64,000 nt of DNA from Lichenostomus cassidix (taxonomy: Eukaryota > Chordata > Aves > Passeriformes > Meliphagidae), in assembly GCA_008360975.2 (NCBI GenBank), contig CM039182.1, positions 147,006,656-147,070,655 of the forward strand, given 5' to 3'. Of the stretch, positions 13,835 to 26,859 are shown one piece after another. Positions within the stretch are counted from its first letter, which is position 1. The number at the start of each line of letters is the position of its first letter. The notes under the pieces are model-generated. The model worked only from the letters and a program-made list of their open reading frames with translations, ran no database searches and was not told where the DNA came from. A program made the position numbers and the translations under genes.

Positions 13835-13985
13835 TGTTGTGATTTAACCTCAGTGGGCAGCTGAGCACCACACAGCTCAGCTCTGTTCAGTGCAATGGGG
13901 AGAGAATTGGAAGGGTAAAAGTGCAAGGACTGGTGAGTTGAGATAAATTCAAGCAAATACAATGAAAACCAGAAGAATAGTGCAT
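13835..13985 (-). mobile_element. Endogenous retrovirus LTR, 3' terminal fragment
   Basis: Begins with TGTTGTGATTTAACCTCAG, closely like the start of the LTR fragment at 10991. It continues through CTGAGCACCACACAG, GGGGAGAGAATTGG and TGGTGAGTTGAGATAAA before decaying. This is the same LTR family and the same minus orientation, but it is shorter and more diverged. No internal viral sequence is visible on either side. Confidence 0.75.
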
Positions 13986-16900
13986 ATTTTTTAAACCTTT
14001 AGATCGTGTGTATTCTGGATTCCAATGTCTGGCACTTTAAAAATACTCACGAGGAGGCTTACCTTTTTTTCCTTCTTGTCATCCTGGAATGAGTCCTACA
14101 TGTACTGTTTCTTTACATGAGAAAGCAAGGATAGCTCCCACACTGATCTACAATCTACTTTGTTGTTCAAACTTCTCATTCCCCTGCAGTGGAGTTTTAC
14201 CTGTGATGACCTTATTGAAGACAAATTAATCCACTCTATATCAGGTTATAGGACAACAATCTTTCAGACTCAAGTGTAAGTCCCCATTCCTGCTTGTGTT
14301 TTACCTCACCTCACAAGGTCCCCTGCAGAAGGGAAATGTTTGCATAGAGGATCCCAGTCGCCCTGGCTGCTCTATCATGTCCTGTACTGCCACTAGCATT
14401 AGCAGGTGGAGAAAACATGAAGCACTTTCTCTGTCAGACTGCAGCTTTAGAAAGCCAAAAGCTGTGTAAGTGAAGTGCCTTCTTGTGGCTTTATTTATTG
14501 CCTGTGTTAACCAGATTTGGGGAGACAGCTCAGGGAGGTAAGCACAAACTCTTTCTGTATTAGCCTACTTCACTTGTACTTTTTCTCTCTCCTGCTAGTT
14601 CCCTAGGCAGTGTCTGATACACCAAGAGATTTTTCTTTACTGGTAACTGCAACTAAGAACATCAACCTGAAAGAAACGTCAATCTTCTTTACATAAGGAA
14701 ATGCCTTCAGCAAAGACACATATATTTCCATACAGTGGGAATTCCAGTTTCACCTGTTTACCCCCTGCTTCCCGAGCATGCATTACACTGTCTGTATTTC
14801 AGTTCTGTCATGAGAATGATTTATTCACATTGTTCACTGGTGACTAAATCCCAGACAAAATTGAACAACTTGTGGAGATGACAAATCCAGTGAGAACACA
14901 AAGTGAAACTCCTGTTTCCTTTCTGTAGGCTTTGCATGGGAAAGGAGATGCTGCTTCATAAGGTAATGAATCCAAAGCATGACTTCTGTGTCTGTGAAGT
15001 TCCACTTTTCCTGTCTCCTACTAGGGCAGAAAAAAATAAGAGTTGAGCTGAGGGACACACAGAGGTCTGACACTGGTGGTTAATTGCCTGCCCTGCTCTC
15101 CCCAGCAGCTGTAGGCTCTACTTGGATATCTCTCAAGTATTGCTGCCTTTTGGAAACCAAAGTAAGTCATAGCTTGTGGGTGCAGGGCCATGGGCCAAAG
15201 CATGACCTGGTTACTAATAAAATCAGGTAATTATCCCCTGATGGCTAGTGTGCATTCATCATAATGTGTATCTAATGCAAATGATTCAAATGATTTTAAT
15301 TGTGTTCTCTCCTCCCTACGCACACTTAACTGCCATTGACAGGGAGATGAGAACAGACCCCCTCCTCTTCCACTCATTAGCAAGTGTTACAAGGATTATT
15401 CTGGTTGGGGAAGGTTTCTGGTGCTCTGCAAGGATGTGTCTGACTCATCCCCTATTGTAGCAAGTAGGGAAGGTTATTTTTGCAGTGTTAATATGGAAAA
15501 GCATGTGGAAAATGTAATACTTCAAAGAGGTGCCTTCTGTGGGAAGTCATTGCTAATTAGGTGCTACGTGGGTGTCATCTGGGTCTCAGTAAACTATAGG
15601 TCATGCCAATATTTGAATCCTCTGAAGCTTTTAGCATAATTAGGGGGAAATAATTAGCATTTCACCTTTCATTGGGAAATTATGATTAACTGTTTACTAA
15701 CCTTTTTAATGATTTTCAGGTTTTCTAGAATTGCTACGTTCCTTGCTGCTTTCAAAGCTGTTTGCCTAATGACAAGCAGAGGGCATGTGGAAGTCTTATT
15801 GACTATCACAAAGGGTCTCCATCACTCTGATCCAGACAATTACTGTCATCTTCTCTTTATGCTGAAATACTGTCTTTTTCCAACTGAGATCTGAATCACA
15901 TTGTGCTAAGTTCTGCATCTCAATACAGAAAGACAGGTGCCCTTTCTAACCTCAGAAGAAATTGGGAAGGAAATCAGGAGTTTTAACTATTTTGCAGAGA
16001 GTCACTTGACATGATAAAGCAGATTCAGGACTAGAGGGCTGAAGGTATCAGACTGACAGCACCATTCCTCCCAACCAGAAATGTAAAGAGTATCTTACTC
16101 TCTTCCCAGTGGACTTTAGAGAGATGAATCCCAGGATGCCACTCGACTTCTTTTGATGGAGATACCCAGTCCACACAGACATGGTGAGTGCAGCAGGAGA
16201 CAGGTAAGTGAGCAAACTCTAAACCAGATAAGTACTAATTACAGCATAGTCATAACTCCATCCCCCTGGGACTCTGGAGTCATCTCATGCTAAACTCCTT
16301 GATGTTATTCAGTCAAACACTGGTTTTAGATGAGTGCCCAGAGCCACAGTCACCCTTTTGATTGATACAAGCTTTACCCATATTATGAAGCATTTCAGTT
16401 CTTGCTATTAATCTGCCATGTGCAATATGAACCGACCTCAGCAGAGCTGTCCTCTGAGCCTGCTACTCCCTTGCAGAGTATCTGTCCCTGTGCTTGTGTT
16501 GTGGACATTGCTGTCTTGTGGAATGCAACTTTGGAGTCAAAATTCCCTGAATTTGGCAGGTTTATGCTTCCTGTGGGAGGAGTACAGGATCAGATAATTT
16601 TCACAGAATAGCAAAGTACTTTTTTGCCCTGCACCCAAATGGACAGAAGTTTAGCCTCCAAAAACATCTGCCAAGCCATGCAAGGGATCCATCCATGATC
16701 CAGACAAGAGTCCAGGACTCACTGCTCTCTCTGATAGACCCTTGAATATCAATTCCATCTGAGCCAGGGGATAAAGCATCCCCACATTTAAAATGGGGTT
16801 TTTATAACATAGATGAGAGTATCTTAACATATCCCAGGGTAAGGATCTCCTCCTGAAGCTCCAAGACATGGCTGTTTTTCTGGGATGCATGCATTGTTAA

Positions 16901-19900
16901 CCAGTCTAGCAGTACTCTTGCATCCCACAGGGACAGAGAGTTTTATTTTGTGATTTGGTGTGTAAAACTGACAGACACTCAGCAGAAATACTTGTCCCAA
17001 AGTAGGATGTGAATATCTTTCTGCCAGAAAATTGTACTGCCCTGACCATGCTTTACCATGGCATTCCTTTTCTCAGCCACAAGCAAAGTATATAATCCTC
17101 AGGTGTCACATTTCCATTATAAACACAGCCTGGTTCCCAAAAGCCTTTGATAAAACAGTGTTAAGTAGGACAGAACAAAGCCTCAGCATTTTTGATTCCC
17201 TGATGACTTCACTGCTTTCCTGGCTGACTATGGGATGCTCTCTTCAGACCACTCAAGGCACTTTGCTGTGTGGTTTTTAGCTGGTGCCAGGAGCAGGACC
17301 AGACAAGGCTTGAGTGACAGTGGGGACCTACAGCCACCTCCTGCCCAACACTCTCTGGAAGTACCAAGGACCATATGCTGTCCCTGGCAGGTGCAACCAG
17401 CAAGACTGAAGGCAGAATCTGGCAGTGCCCTGCCCTCCCTGAAGCACCACAGAAATCAGAGGAATTGCCAGCCATTGACAGGCAGGAGATTCGGCCCAGA
17501 GCCATCTGTCCACACTTGCTTTCTGCTCCTGCTGTTGCTGATGCTCAGCAAGCTCCCACAAGCCTGCAGAACGAACTGCATTTGACCTCGCAGAAAAAAA
17601 CTGGTGCTGACAGGGAAATGGGACAAGAAGCCTGGAACTTTAGGCTTTCAGAAAGAGGTGTAGATGTGAGAGGAAATTAAGGAGAAGAGGAAGAGCAGCC
17701 TGACCACCTACCTTGCTGGAACAGAGATATATGTCACCATATGTGCATGCTGCAGGGCCTCAGGGATACTGTGCTTGGAAGAGAGGCGACATCTTCATCC
17801 AGAAAATTAATAATAGCAGTGCACATAAAGACTGTGGTGTAATTACTCACGTTAAAACTCAGCAGAGAAGGGAAGTACTGAAGGTGACATGACAGGTTCT
17901 GCTGGACTACCTGGTTTAGACATGATATTGCCCAAAACACATTGGACTTCACAGTTATGTACATAAACACACATGTGTACCCCATGGGCTGGGATAATGC
18001 TGAAGGAAGTTTTCAGGATATTTTGGGGAGCAACAGACAGTTCCCATTCACTACATCCCCCTGAAAATAAATGCATGGAGGCAAAGAGGTGTCCCAGCAG
18101 CCTGAAACCATGACTTTTCCATCAGCTTGGCAAGGCAACTCAAAATAGTCAAACTTGAGAGAGCAGGAGTTTCATAGGGATGAGGAGAAGTGGAAGATTG
18201 CAATTCATATGTGCTCCATGATGACAAGACAGAGCAAATCTCTCCCAAAATGCCAGAGAAGCAGCCAGCGACTGGAACCATTCCCAGAGGTGGCTGCAGC
18301 CCAGGCCAGCTCCATGGAGCCATCTTCCTTCTCTCTACTCAACGTTTCTGTGTGTTTGTGAGGAATCCTCTGAGCCAGATGGGTGCAGAAGGGGCACATT
18401 GGGATCAAACTGGCTGTAATTGTTGCCCAGGGACACTAGATGGAGAAACACCTTTAGGGATAGAGCGTAGGTAAGGGGCTGTGTCACCATCCTTACAGGA
18501 AAAACACAGGGAGTAAAGTGCCCTCAGCTCACCATTATTGATGCTGTTGGCTTTAAGTTTTGCTTAAAAGCTTTCTGTTTTTGGATCCCATTACGGCTCC
18601 ATGCAGGCCATTAGTTAATTAAGTTATTCCACCAGAGTCTGTCAAAGCTTGGATCTGTTATTACTGCCAGCTCTCTCAGGTTTCCCCTCACCTCACTCCC
18701 CTTCACCCCTCACCACTGGCAGATTTGGAAAACACAATAAAAAGCAAGATCCTGAGTAGATTAAAGAAGTTATTTTATCCTTGATGAGGCTGAGCCAACA
18801 CATCTTCCCTGTGCTAAGTACATCAGATCACTGTTTCCACATAACTGTGAAACACAGCTTTCAAAAAACTTACCAAAAACACCATCAGAAGTCCTTGCCC
18901 GCTTCTTATCCCCACAAGCATGATTCTACCTCCCCATGACACATCTTCTAGGAGAAGTTTACTTATAACAAGAGAAACCCTCAATACCGAGCAGCCAAGC
19001 CACCTAAGCATCATGGCAACAAGGCACTGACATCCTCCAACACACACAGAGGAAGAAACAAATTGGCAAAGCCAAAAAATTACTACCCCACATCTGTTTG
19101 CCCCACTTTGTGTGCCAACACTAATATTTTTGGCTGGGAAACAACCTCCTATGGAAACCATAAATTCTTACTTGAGCTCTGGGGTGTCTCATGGTGTCTA
19201 TGCTGGCAAGAATTCACAGTAACTCCAAAAAGTGGAAATGTTGAATCCATGCTGAGAGTCTCTGCATTTATTGAACAGAGCATTTTAGACAGTTCCCCAC
19301 TGATATGGTTCCCAAGACCTTTATTATATTTGTGTTCCACCAGCCTCTCTCTATACTTGATTTCTGTACATCACACTGCCCAGCCCTGTATCTGTTTAGA
19401 TGGCCCAAACCAGCTAATTGTTGATGCTATAGACTGATTGTCCCAGTGACAGCCTGTTAATTAAAATCAAAGTGTGCAAGAGAATTCTGTTTATGAGTAG
19501 GTATCTGTGTGTGAAACATGCAGATGGTTCTGGTGGCCTCTGAAGACTCTCTGGGTGCAGCCCTCAAAAGAAGGAACACGAAGTGCTCTGATGCACTCAT
19601 TGCTCTGTGGAAAAGTGTGATGGGCTGGAATTTCAAGGCCTGAAAAAGGAAATCAGGACTGATTATCACCAGGAGCTGCACTCAAACAGTTGTTTTTATA
19701 GGGAAGATTATGAATATCAAATCAGTTTTAGAACAAGACCAAGTTACTTTGATCAAGTGAGAGTTGTTACTACATAGAAGAGTCAATGCAAATGGTGGAT
19801 CCTGTACTTGACACAGGCAAAATTTGACTCTGTGACACAGGCTTGAGGGTGATCACAACATCCTCCCAGTTCTGGAATAATCCATACAGCTGTTCACCTT

Positions 19901-22530
19901 GCTGCTGCTAGCCACAGATTTGACAGGTGATAAACCTGGGCTGCTGTACTTTTCATTTGTTCTGCAGAGAAAGGGAATGGTTCAGTGATCCAGGTCTCAT
20001 TTTACTCAGTGCAAAAGCAGAGACCAAAGGCTGTTCTCCAAAGGGAAGAACCAAACTGCTTTTGATAATGGACAATGTTCAGTATTCAGACTTCTTTGTA
20101 TCAGAACATGTAACAATTTGGGAATTTGCTTCTTACATTTTCTAAGAGTGCATTTTTAGCCTCACTGACTTAATTACCTATCCTTTCTCTTTTCTTAATG
20201 TCTTTAGGGCAAGCCATTGACAGCAAGGATGTAGGATAATCCAGAAATTTCCCCTTATCCCCAAGGATGCAAGTGAGGCTCTTTGTCACCAAACACCATC
20301 CAAGATGTGGAGGCTTTATCAGTTAATTGACCTTAAAAACTCATGTAACTAGTAACTTGTGGCTGTAGAGCAGTTCCTGCCAAGGCAGAAAAATTACTGT
20401 GTGGTGTGTTTGAGCAGGAGGAGAAAGCTGGGAATGTCAAGAGGCTAAGCAACAATTTGCTTGCTTTTCTCACAGCCAAGAAGGTTTTTATTATCAGATA
20501 TTGGAACTATGTCAACAGACTGAATTACAGACATTTCAATGAAGAAGGTCTGAACTTAACTGAAAATACAGAGGAGGAAATGAGATGGAATTGAAAATGG
20601 CAATAGAGACTCTAAATCCAGCTGCATTAAAACTCGGTTCAGGATCCCACAGGACCCTAAAATTTCTCAAGAGTTGACCATGAAGCTGAAAGCAACCATT
20701 GCTGCAGTCCCAAATGGCTAACTGAGCTAGTGCTACATTGTGTTCAAAGTATTAGTGAAAAATAAACGTGTTTGGAATTGATCCTTAAATAAAGCTCTAG
20801 TACTTGCTGTGCTTTAGACAGGTTCTTCTTATATGAAGCTACTGAGACTTATCATGGTCTCTCTTGTCAGAAAAAGAGGGGAAAAATGCAGGAGGTCATG
20901 TAGTCTTTCTCCCTGCCCTAAGACAGCATATGGTCTGCCAAAAATAACATCAGACAGACTTGCAAGAGGGAAAAGCCTGAAAAGCAAATACTGAAACTCT
21001 GAAACCTGTAGGCTTAAATGAAGCACTGAATTCACTTCATAGACGCCACATCTTAAGAGCTGGCAGAGTTGAGTTGTATGCAGTGCCTGGACATAAGCAA
21101 AGGCACTGTCGTTTTTGATTCTTGCACCTTCTGTGTGGTTGCCAGCTGAAATGGCAGTGGCAAAAGGCTAGGAACCAGGCAGGAGTGCCTCATCAGGACA
21201 CTTGTTTTACAGCACTGAAAGAAAATATGTCTGAGAAGAGGCAAGTGGATGGAATTAAGCCCAAAGGACTGGACTTGTAGCAAGTAGAAGTATTGAAGTC
21301 CCAACACCCCAGAAAGACAGCAGCTTGCTCCCAGCAGTTTGGAAGCTATTCAGGACCTGAATAGCTGAGCATCCAAACTGAGTATTTCCTTTCCCTGTTA
21401 ATTTGGCCCCATTTGCACTGCTCTGAGTACAATCAATCAGCCTTGTGGCACCAGCACAGCAATGAAGCTGCAGATGTGATGAGACCTCTCCACATGGCCA
21501 CACCAATGGTCACTGCAGGTCAGGGAATGGTTCACTGTGGTCCTGTATGAGATTGGGCACAGACCCATGGATCATTGCTTCTGCCCCTCCACTGGAAGGC
21601 CAAGTGTATTTCTGGTCCTATAAGGTGGTGATATGATCTATTCATCAGTGGATCAATATGACAGACTTGACTGAGTGGGAAAGTCTCAAGTTCTGTTTCT
21701 CACTCTGCCAGGAAAGCAACTCAGCCTCTGTGCCTCTATTACTCTTTCCAATTTTTGTCAACCTCTAACGTTACTCTCCTGGAGCAGGAGCTGTTTTTCA
21801 AGACAGTACCACTGGTGCAATCTGCTGCTCATCAGCTCCCATTTCCTCCCTGAAGGCAACTACATCTCTCTCCCAGTACTTCCCCATTTGTGTCCTGATG
21901 CCACCTTTCAACAGTGCCAGTACAGCAAAGGGGGAATGGTGAAGCTGGGCTGTGCCAAAGCATTTCCTCCCTTTTCCTTTTGTTGTTGCATGGGGTTTGG
22001 CACATTTTCACTGTGAAACCCCAGGAACATCTGGAGGGATGGGGCTCTGGTGGCCCAAATGTCAGGACCAGAAGGGGCAGAAGGAAGAGAGATGGTTGGG
22101 GATTCTGCTGCATGGGGTAACCATGCTCCCACTATGTCTGCAGTGCCTGGTCCCAGGGCCAGGCTGCACTCTAATCTGGGACTTCTCCTGGTTATTAACG
22201 TGGAGTGATGGGCTGTGACAGATATTAAGCCCACGAGCACATTGATGCTCAGCATGCAAAACCTCTCTCTGTGAGCTGGGTTTTCTCAGGCCACTGTGAA
22301 AAGCCTGACTGATGTGAGAGCTCTCTGACATCACCCCAGCCAACCTGACCCCAAATGCTCGCGAAACAAGCACCAAGTGCCCTATTTTGCATCGCCTGTA
22401 ACATCCCAAAACAGTGTCTGACTTCTCAATTAGTCTGAGAGAGGACTGCGAACTTGAAATCCAAACTGATGGACTGTGAAATCCATATCACGTTGTCACC
22501 CACAGCACACTTTCCCTGCTCTGCACTGAG
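13986..22530. other. Unique sequence, no gene seen
   Basis: More than 8 kb without a transposon family or exon that I recognise. Around 15631-15660 there are paired copies of TTAGCAT and TAATTAG, a homeodomain-site-like arrangement. Around 17.2-17.7 kb several overlapping frames of 77-116 codons exist on both strands in a locally GC-richer patch; none has a recognisable domain. Confidence 0.45.
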
Positions 22531-22540
22531 CTATAAATAG
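22531..22540 (+). promoter_or_regulatory. TATA-box-like element
   Basis: CTATAAATAG is a near-perfect match to the vertebrate TATA box. It lies 78 bp upstream of the ATG of the longest open frame in the window (22609). A start site about 30 bp downstream would fall near 22561-22570 and leave a short leader. Single TATA matches are common by chance in AT-rich DNA, and no CpG-rich promoter surrounds it. Confidence 0.25.
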
Positions 22541-22608
22541 ATTTTCATTATTAGCAAGCAGACAAAGGCAGCCTGGAAGATGTTCCACGCTGACACTACT
22601 CCTGGCTT

Positions 22609-23193
22609 ATGGATTTTTTGTTTTCACCTTGGTATAGGAGCAAAGATGGGGACAAGCAGGGAGGGGTGATCAACAGCAACAGCGCTGAAATCACTTCTTC
22701 CCCTAATCAGGATTATTTCTGGGCTTTGTTTTGGGTTTTGGTTGTGGTTTGTTTTGTTGGGTTTTGTTTTTTTAACATTCTCTCCCCTGAAGCCAAGAGG
22801 CTCAGAATGCATTACCCAGTCCTACAGAATGCATTACACCCACCTCCTCTCTTAGGTCATCTATTCAAGCTCCTGGAATCTGACTACCAACTCCCAAACA
22901 ATGCAGTTATTAAGCCTCTAATGTTTTCTTTCTCTGAGTTTTATTTATTTTTAAAAAAATATAAGGATGTTGATTTTTGCTTTAACCATTTCAATGTCTT
23001 ACAGGAGCTATTAACTTGGGAAAAATGGAAGGCACTTGAATTTTCTGGGAGAAGGCAAACCCTGACATATCTATCTCTATTTCCAATTCCATCTTTGCAA
23101 AGAATGAGCTTGCACGTGCCTTTTGGAAAAAAACAAACAAATCCACTACAAAAGTGTCTGATCACAAACACTGTTGAAATAGAGAAGCTGTGA
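22609..23193 (+). other. Longest open frame; unassigned, coding status doubtful
   Basis: A 194-codon ATG-to-stop frame, the longest of the window. The predicted protein has one strongly hydrophobic segment at about residues 40-60 (core WALFWVLVVVCFVGFCFF), flanked by polar sequence. The rest has no domain, cysteine pattern or repeat that I recognise. The hydrophobic segment is encoded by a G/T-only low-complexity tract (GTTTTG-like units, 22726-22774), a common way for chance frames to mimic membrane proteins. A 13-bp direct repeat CAGAATGCATTAC occurs at 22803 and 22825. An upstream ATG at 22580 in another frame would be met first by scanning ribosomes. A chance frame is the more likely reading; a lineage-specific gene is possible. 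Confidence 0.15.
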
Positions 23194-26100
23194 CCCTGAG
23201 GCATAAACCTGAAGATTTTTATTCTTTAACTGCAAGACATAGACACCCTTAGTGCACCTTTTTTCCCATAGTCCTTCATTCTTTCACAAAAAAGAAATTC
23301 ACATTTGTAGCTGAGATGAGGAAAATCATTTACTTTTCCTGCTCATTCATATTTTGAGTCTAAATACCAGCTCTGCCCTTCCCATGCACTGGTCCTCTCT
23401 GACATGCAGCAGCTCAATTTCTGCTTGGTTCCTTGGCATTTACAACAAGGTCAATTAAACAAGACATTGGCTGCCCATTATTTGTACAGTAGGAGTTTAT
23501 TCCTGGACTAACAGAAGTGAAACAGCTTGGCAGAAAACCCAGGAGGGTTTAGTTTTGGATCACAGCAGACTGAAGTTCTGAGATAACTGGTTGTGTTCAT
23601 TTGCTCTGCAAGCTGCTCTTTTGTATCTCAGCTTTCTTTGAAAATGAAGCAAACCCCCAAATGTCCATAACCCTTGCATGCTGTGCCTGTGAGGAAAATC
23701 TCACTCACAGGGCTGTGTCTGGGGGTGTTGTTCCACTAATGTTTCTCTCCCAGAGCAGAGAAGTTCTCATCTTCCCAGTCCCCTTTTGAGCCCTGCTGGC
23801 CTTTTTTCCCCATGGTAATTTTCAACTCCACAGCTTCTGCTGAGCTGCTAAAATAGTTTGTGAGGCTTTGCTGGAAATGGGTTCTTTGGGCAATGGAAAC
23901 AGGGGACTCCGTTGAAGCCAAATCACTGTAATTAGCCTACCTGTGTAAAATGATCAAGGTTTTAAAATTTTGGGTTTAGTGATGCAGTTTAATGCACATC
24001 CCGTAAGTGGTAGCATTGTAAAGGGACAGGACATTGCAGCTTGGGGGCATGGATATGTATTTTTGACACTGAAGGAGCTGAAAAGAAAATGTTATTACTA
24101 GAACCAGAGCCCTGCACAGGCTTGGAAGAACAGCTTTGAGAGAAGTAACCTGTCCAGTCATCTTCAGGAAATCCTGCCTGAGTGGTTAATAACCATGTAG
24201 TCAAGATATTTCTGATTCTTCCTGCCAGAGTCATGCAGGGGCCACACATCTGTGGGTGACACCTTCTGTGGGGTGCCTCAGTGAGCAGTGCAGGGAAATG
24301 CAGCTAAGAATCTATTATGCACTTATTCAAATGTTTCCCAGAAAATCTAAATTCAAAGAGCATAACAGAACTCAGCAGTGTACCATTGAAACCTTCGTTT
24401 AATTTTTACTTTTTTTGTGGTTTATTATTTGTGGTTTTTCTATGCTACTATTCCTGCTTTTCCACAGGTGATGAAAACAAGTTTCCTAGTTTCTGAAGGT
24501 GCACAAAGCCATGGCCAACCATACTAATTTTCATCTGCCTAACCCTTTTCAAGAAAAACTAAAGTCTAATTAAAATTCATGTGATACAAAGACGCTTTGG
24601 AACTCTATAGCACACACTTGCTGTGTAATGAAATTAATAACAGGACAATCAGGAATATTACCAGAATAACAGATGCCCCTGAGTCATAATATCAGCTGTA
24701 AAAAGGGGAAGATACTAGCTGTTTTAAATCTATCAAGTGCTTTTGCTTTGTGTATTGACACAGGTAATGAGTTCCACAGAAAGAACGCTACACTTGAAAG
24801 CCTTTAACACTAAAAGCTTAATTTAGTGTACAATTAATAATACAGGGAGCCCATTCATGGGTCGATCAGAATGGGATGAGAGAGCACCAAAGGAGCAGAC
24901 AGATCATGTTAATAGGAAGCTTGAAACTTATTTAAAAATCTATACTGTAGTTAAAATTACAGCACAAATTGGAGCTTGGCATTCTGTTGCTCAGGAAATT
25001 GGTAATGGGATACTAAAGCCTTGCACTTCTGTCTGGGCCTGGTTGGAAGAGAACAAAGATGATGACAGCCACAATGTCGTTTACCACAGGGAGTCATTAA
25101 AGAAAGTACTGACATAAAGAAAGCAGCCTTTTCCAGCTATTCATGCTGTGGTGTGTGCTGTATTCCTCTATTAGTCTGAGTGTAGAAAAATATGGGTCAA
25201 AATATAGGAGCAGATGTCATTATCTTCTTCATGACGATTTCAAGGATAGATGGTAATTTTGACTTTTGTTCAGTTTCTTTAGGGGTGAATTCACAAATAC
25301 CATTCAGCCTTCTGTGGCCAGTGGTTTCATCTGTATCAGATACAGCATTGAGACTTCTGGATTAAAGAGCTTTTGGCCAGTCATGGTGGTGCCCAGTGTC
25401 CCAGCCAAGCAGAGATAAAGGTCAATTGTCTCTTTCCCAGGGGAAAACTATTCTTATCTCAAAGTCCATCCTTTCAGTCAGGCAACATTTATCAGGACAG
25501 ATCTGGGAAGCAAACGTGAGAGAGGAAAAAGAAAACTATGGTTTGGAGGGATGATGCCTTTGAGTCAGGGCAGAGCCACCTTCAGGGGCAAATATCTCAC
25601 TTCACTGCTACATTTTCCATAATCTTGTACTGAGACTCTGTGGCTCTTTCCAGGCCACCCATTTCACTGTAGACAAGTATGTTGTTGTCTGAACCACAAG
25701 CTGGGAAGCAGAAAGCAGGAAAAAGACCCTGAAAAATCCAATATTTAGGAAAAAATACAGAGGACAAACATCTCTGACTCAGCACAAAGAGACCAGAGCA
25801 GCTGGGTGATTTCCCCCTCAATCTAACACCTGGGAGAATAGTCCCACAGAGAGACCTCAGGAGGAGCAGATCATCAGGTGGATTTACATCCTGAAGGAAA
25901 AGGTTCCTGGAGAGTCTAGGAAACACCCCTGGAGTTAATTTTGGAAATAAACCATGGTAAAGAAATTACCAGTGATTCTGAGGATAATTGTTTCCCAGAG
26001 TCACAGGAACAATGGAGAGTGGTTAAATAACTTCTTGTTATTTTAAAACATATAAAAAGTATTAAAAAAACATTTAAAAATCTGTGTTCTGAGTAATGCC

Positions 26101-26680
26101 TTACGCAAACATAATTATTAAAAAAAATTATAGGCTTAACTGGAGGAATAATCACAATTTTTTTGCCACTGTTTGATTGCATATTTTTTTCCTATTCAAG
26201 CCTGACTCCCCTGGCTGACAGTTTAATTATTAGGGTAATGTGATGGATAAAGGGCCTTGCTCTGTAGTGCCTCCCACTTGCTAACCACTTGCTTGCAATC
26301 ACAGCTGCAAAAAATGCCACAGTTCCTCAAAGCAAAGATAATCATTTCCTTGTTGTCAGTGTCCTTAACACTTACTATATGAACTTTTAAAGAAAAAACA
26401 GCTTTTCATCACTAAGTGCAGCTTATGGAAGTCAGAGCTATATGAGACTGCAGATTACTGGAAGTACCGGACTTGAGCTGCTCTTGAGTGGCCACACATA
26501 AAACCAAAATCTTCTACTTCATTGGGATTATTTGACAGCTTCCAGAAAAGCACTTTAAGAATTTTGGTCACATGTCTACAGTGCCTACAAGTAGACTCTC
26601 TTTCCAATCAATTTTTTTAGACTGTTTGATTTTAAAAAGAAAATTAAAAATAATACAGTCAGTAGATATGAGGCTCCAGA
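23194..26680. other. Unique sequence, no gene seen
   Basis: AT-rich non-coding sequence with no recognised repeat family. Frames up to about 109 codons (25597-25926, minus) show no domain. Confidence 0.5.
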
Positions 26681-26687
26681 AAAAACA

Positions 26688-26728
26688 CATAATCAATAGA
26701 GACAAAACTGCATAATCAATAGAGACAA
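26688..26728. repeat. 18-bp tandem duplication
   Basis: CATAATCAATAGAGACAA occurs at 26688-26705 and again, identical, at 26711-26728 (23-bp period). Perfect identity in otherwise decayed sequence points to a recent local duplication. It lies near the upstream edge of the old CR1 copy. Confidence 0.9.
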
Positions 26729-26859
26729 TGGCTGACTAGAGATGAAAAATCTTGAGCAATAGGACAACAAACTTTACTGCAGATGTGATATTACCTGCTG
26801 TCCTAAAAATTGCAAAGCATCTCAGAATGATCTTCTGATGCTGGGAGAGAAACTGGAAA

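Noticed and set aside
17209..17680. Cluster of overlapping frames on both strands
   Set aside because: Frames overlap in several phases with no domain, hydrophobic pattern or splice framework; locally higher GC explains the lack of stops.
22726..22774. Transmembrane gene signal
   Set aside because: The hydrophobic run is encoded by a G/T-only low-complexity tract, so hydrophobicity alone is not evidence of a gene.
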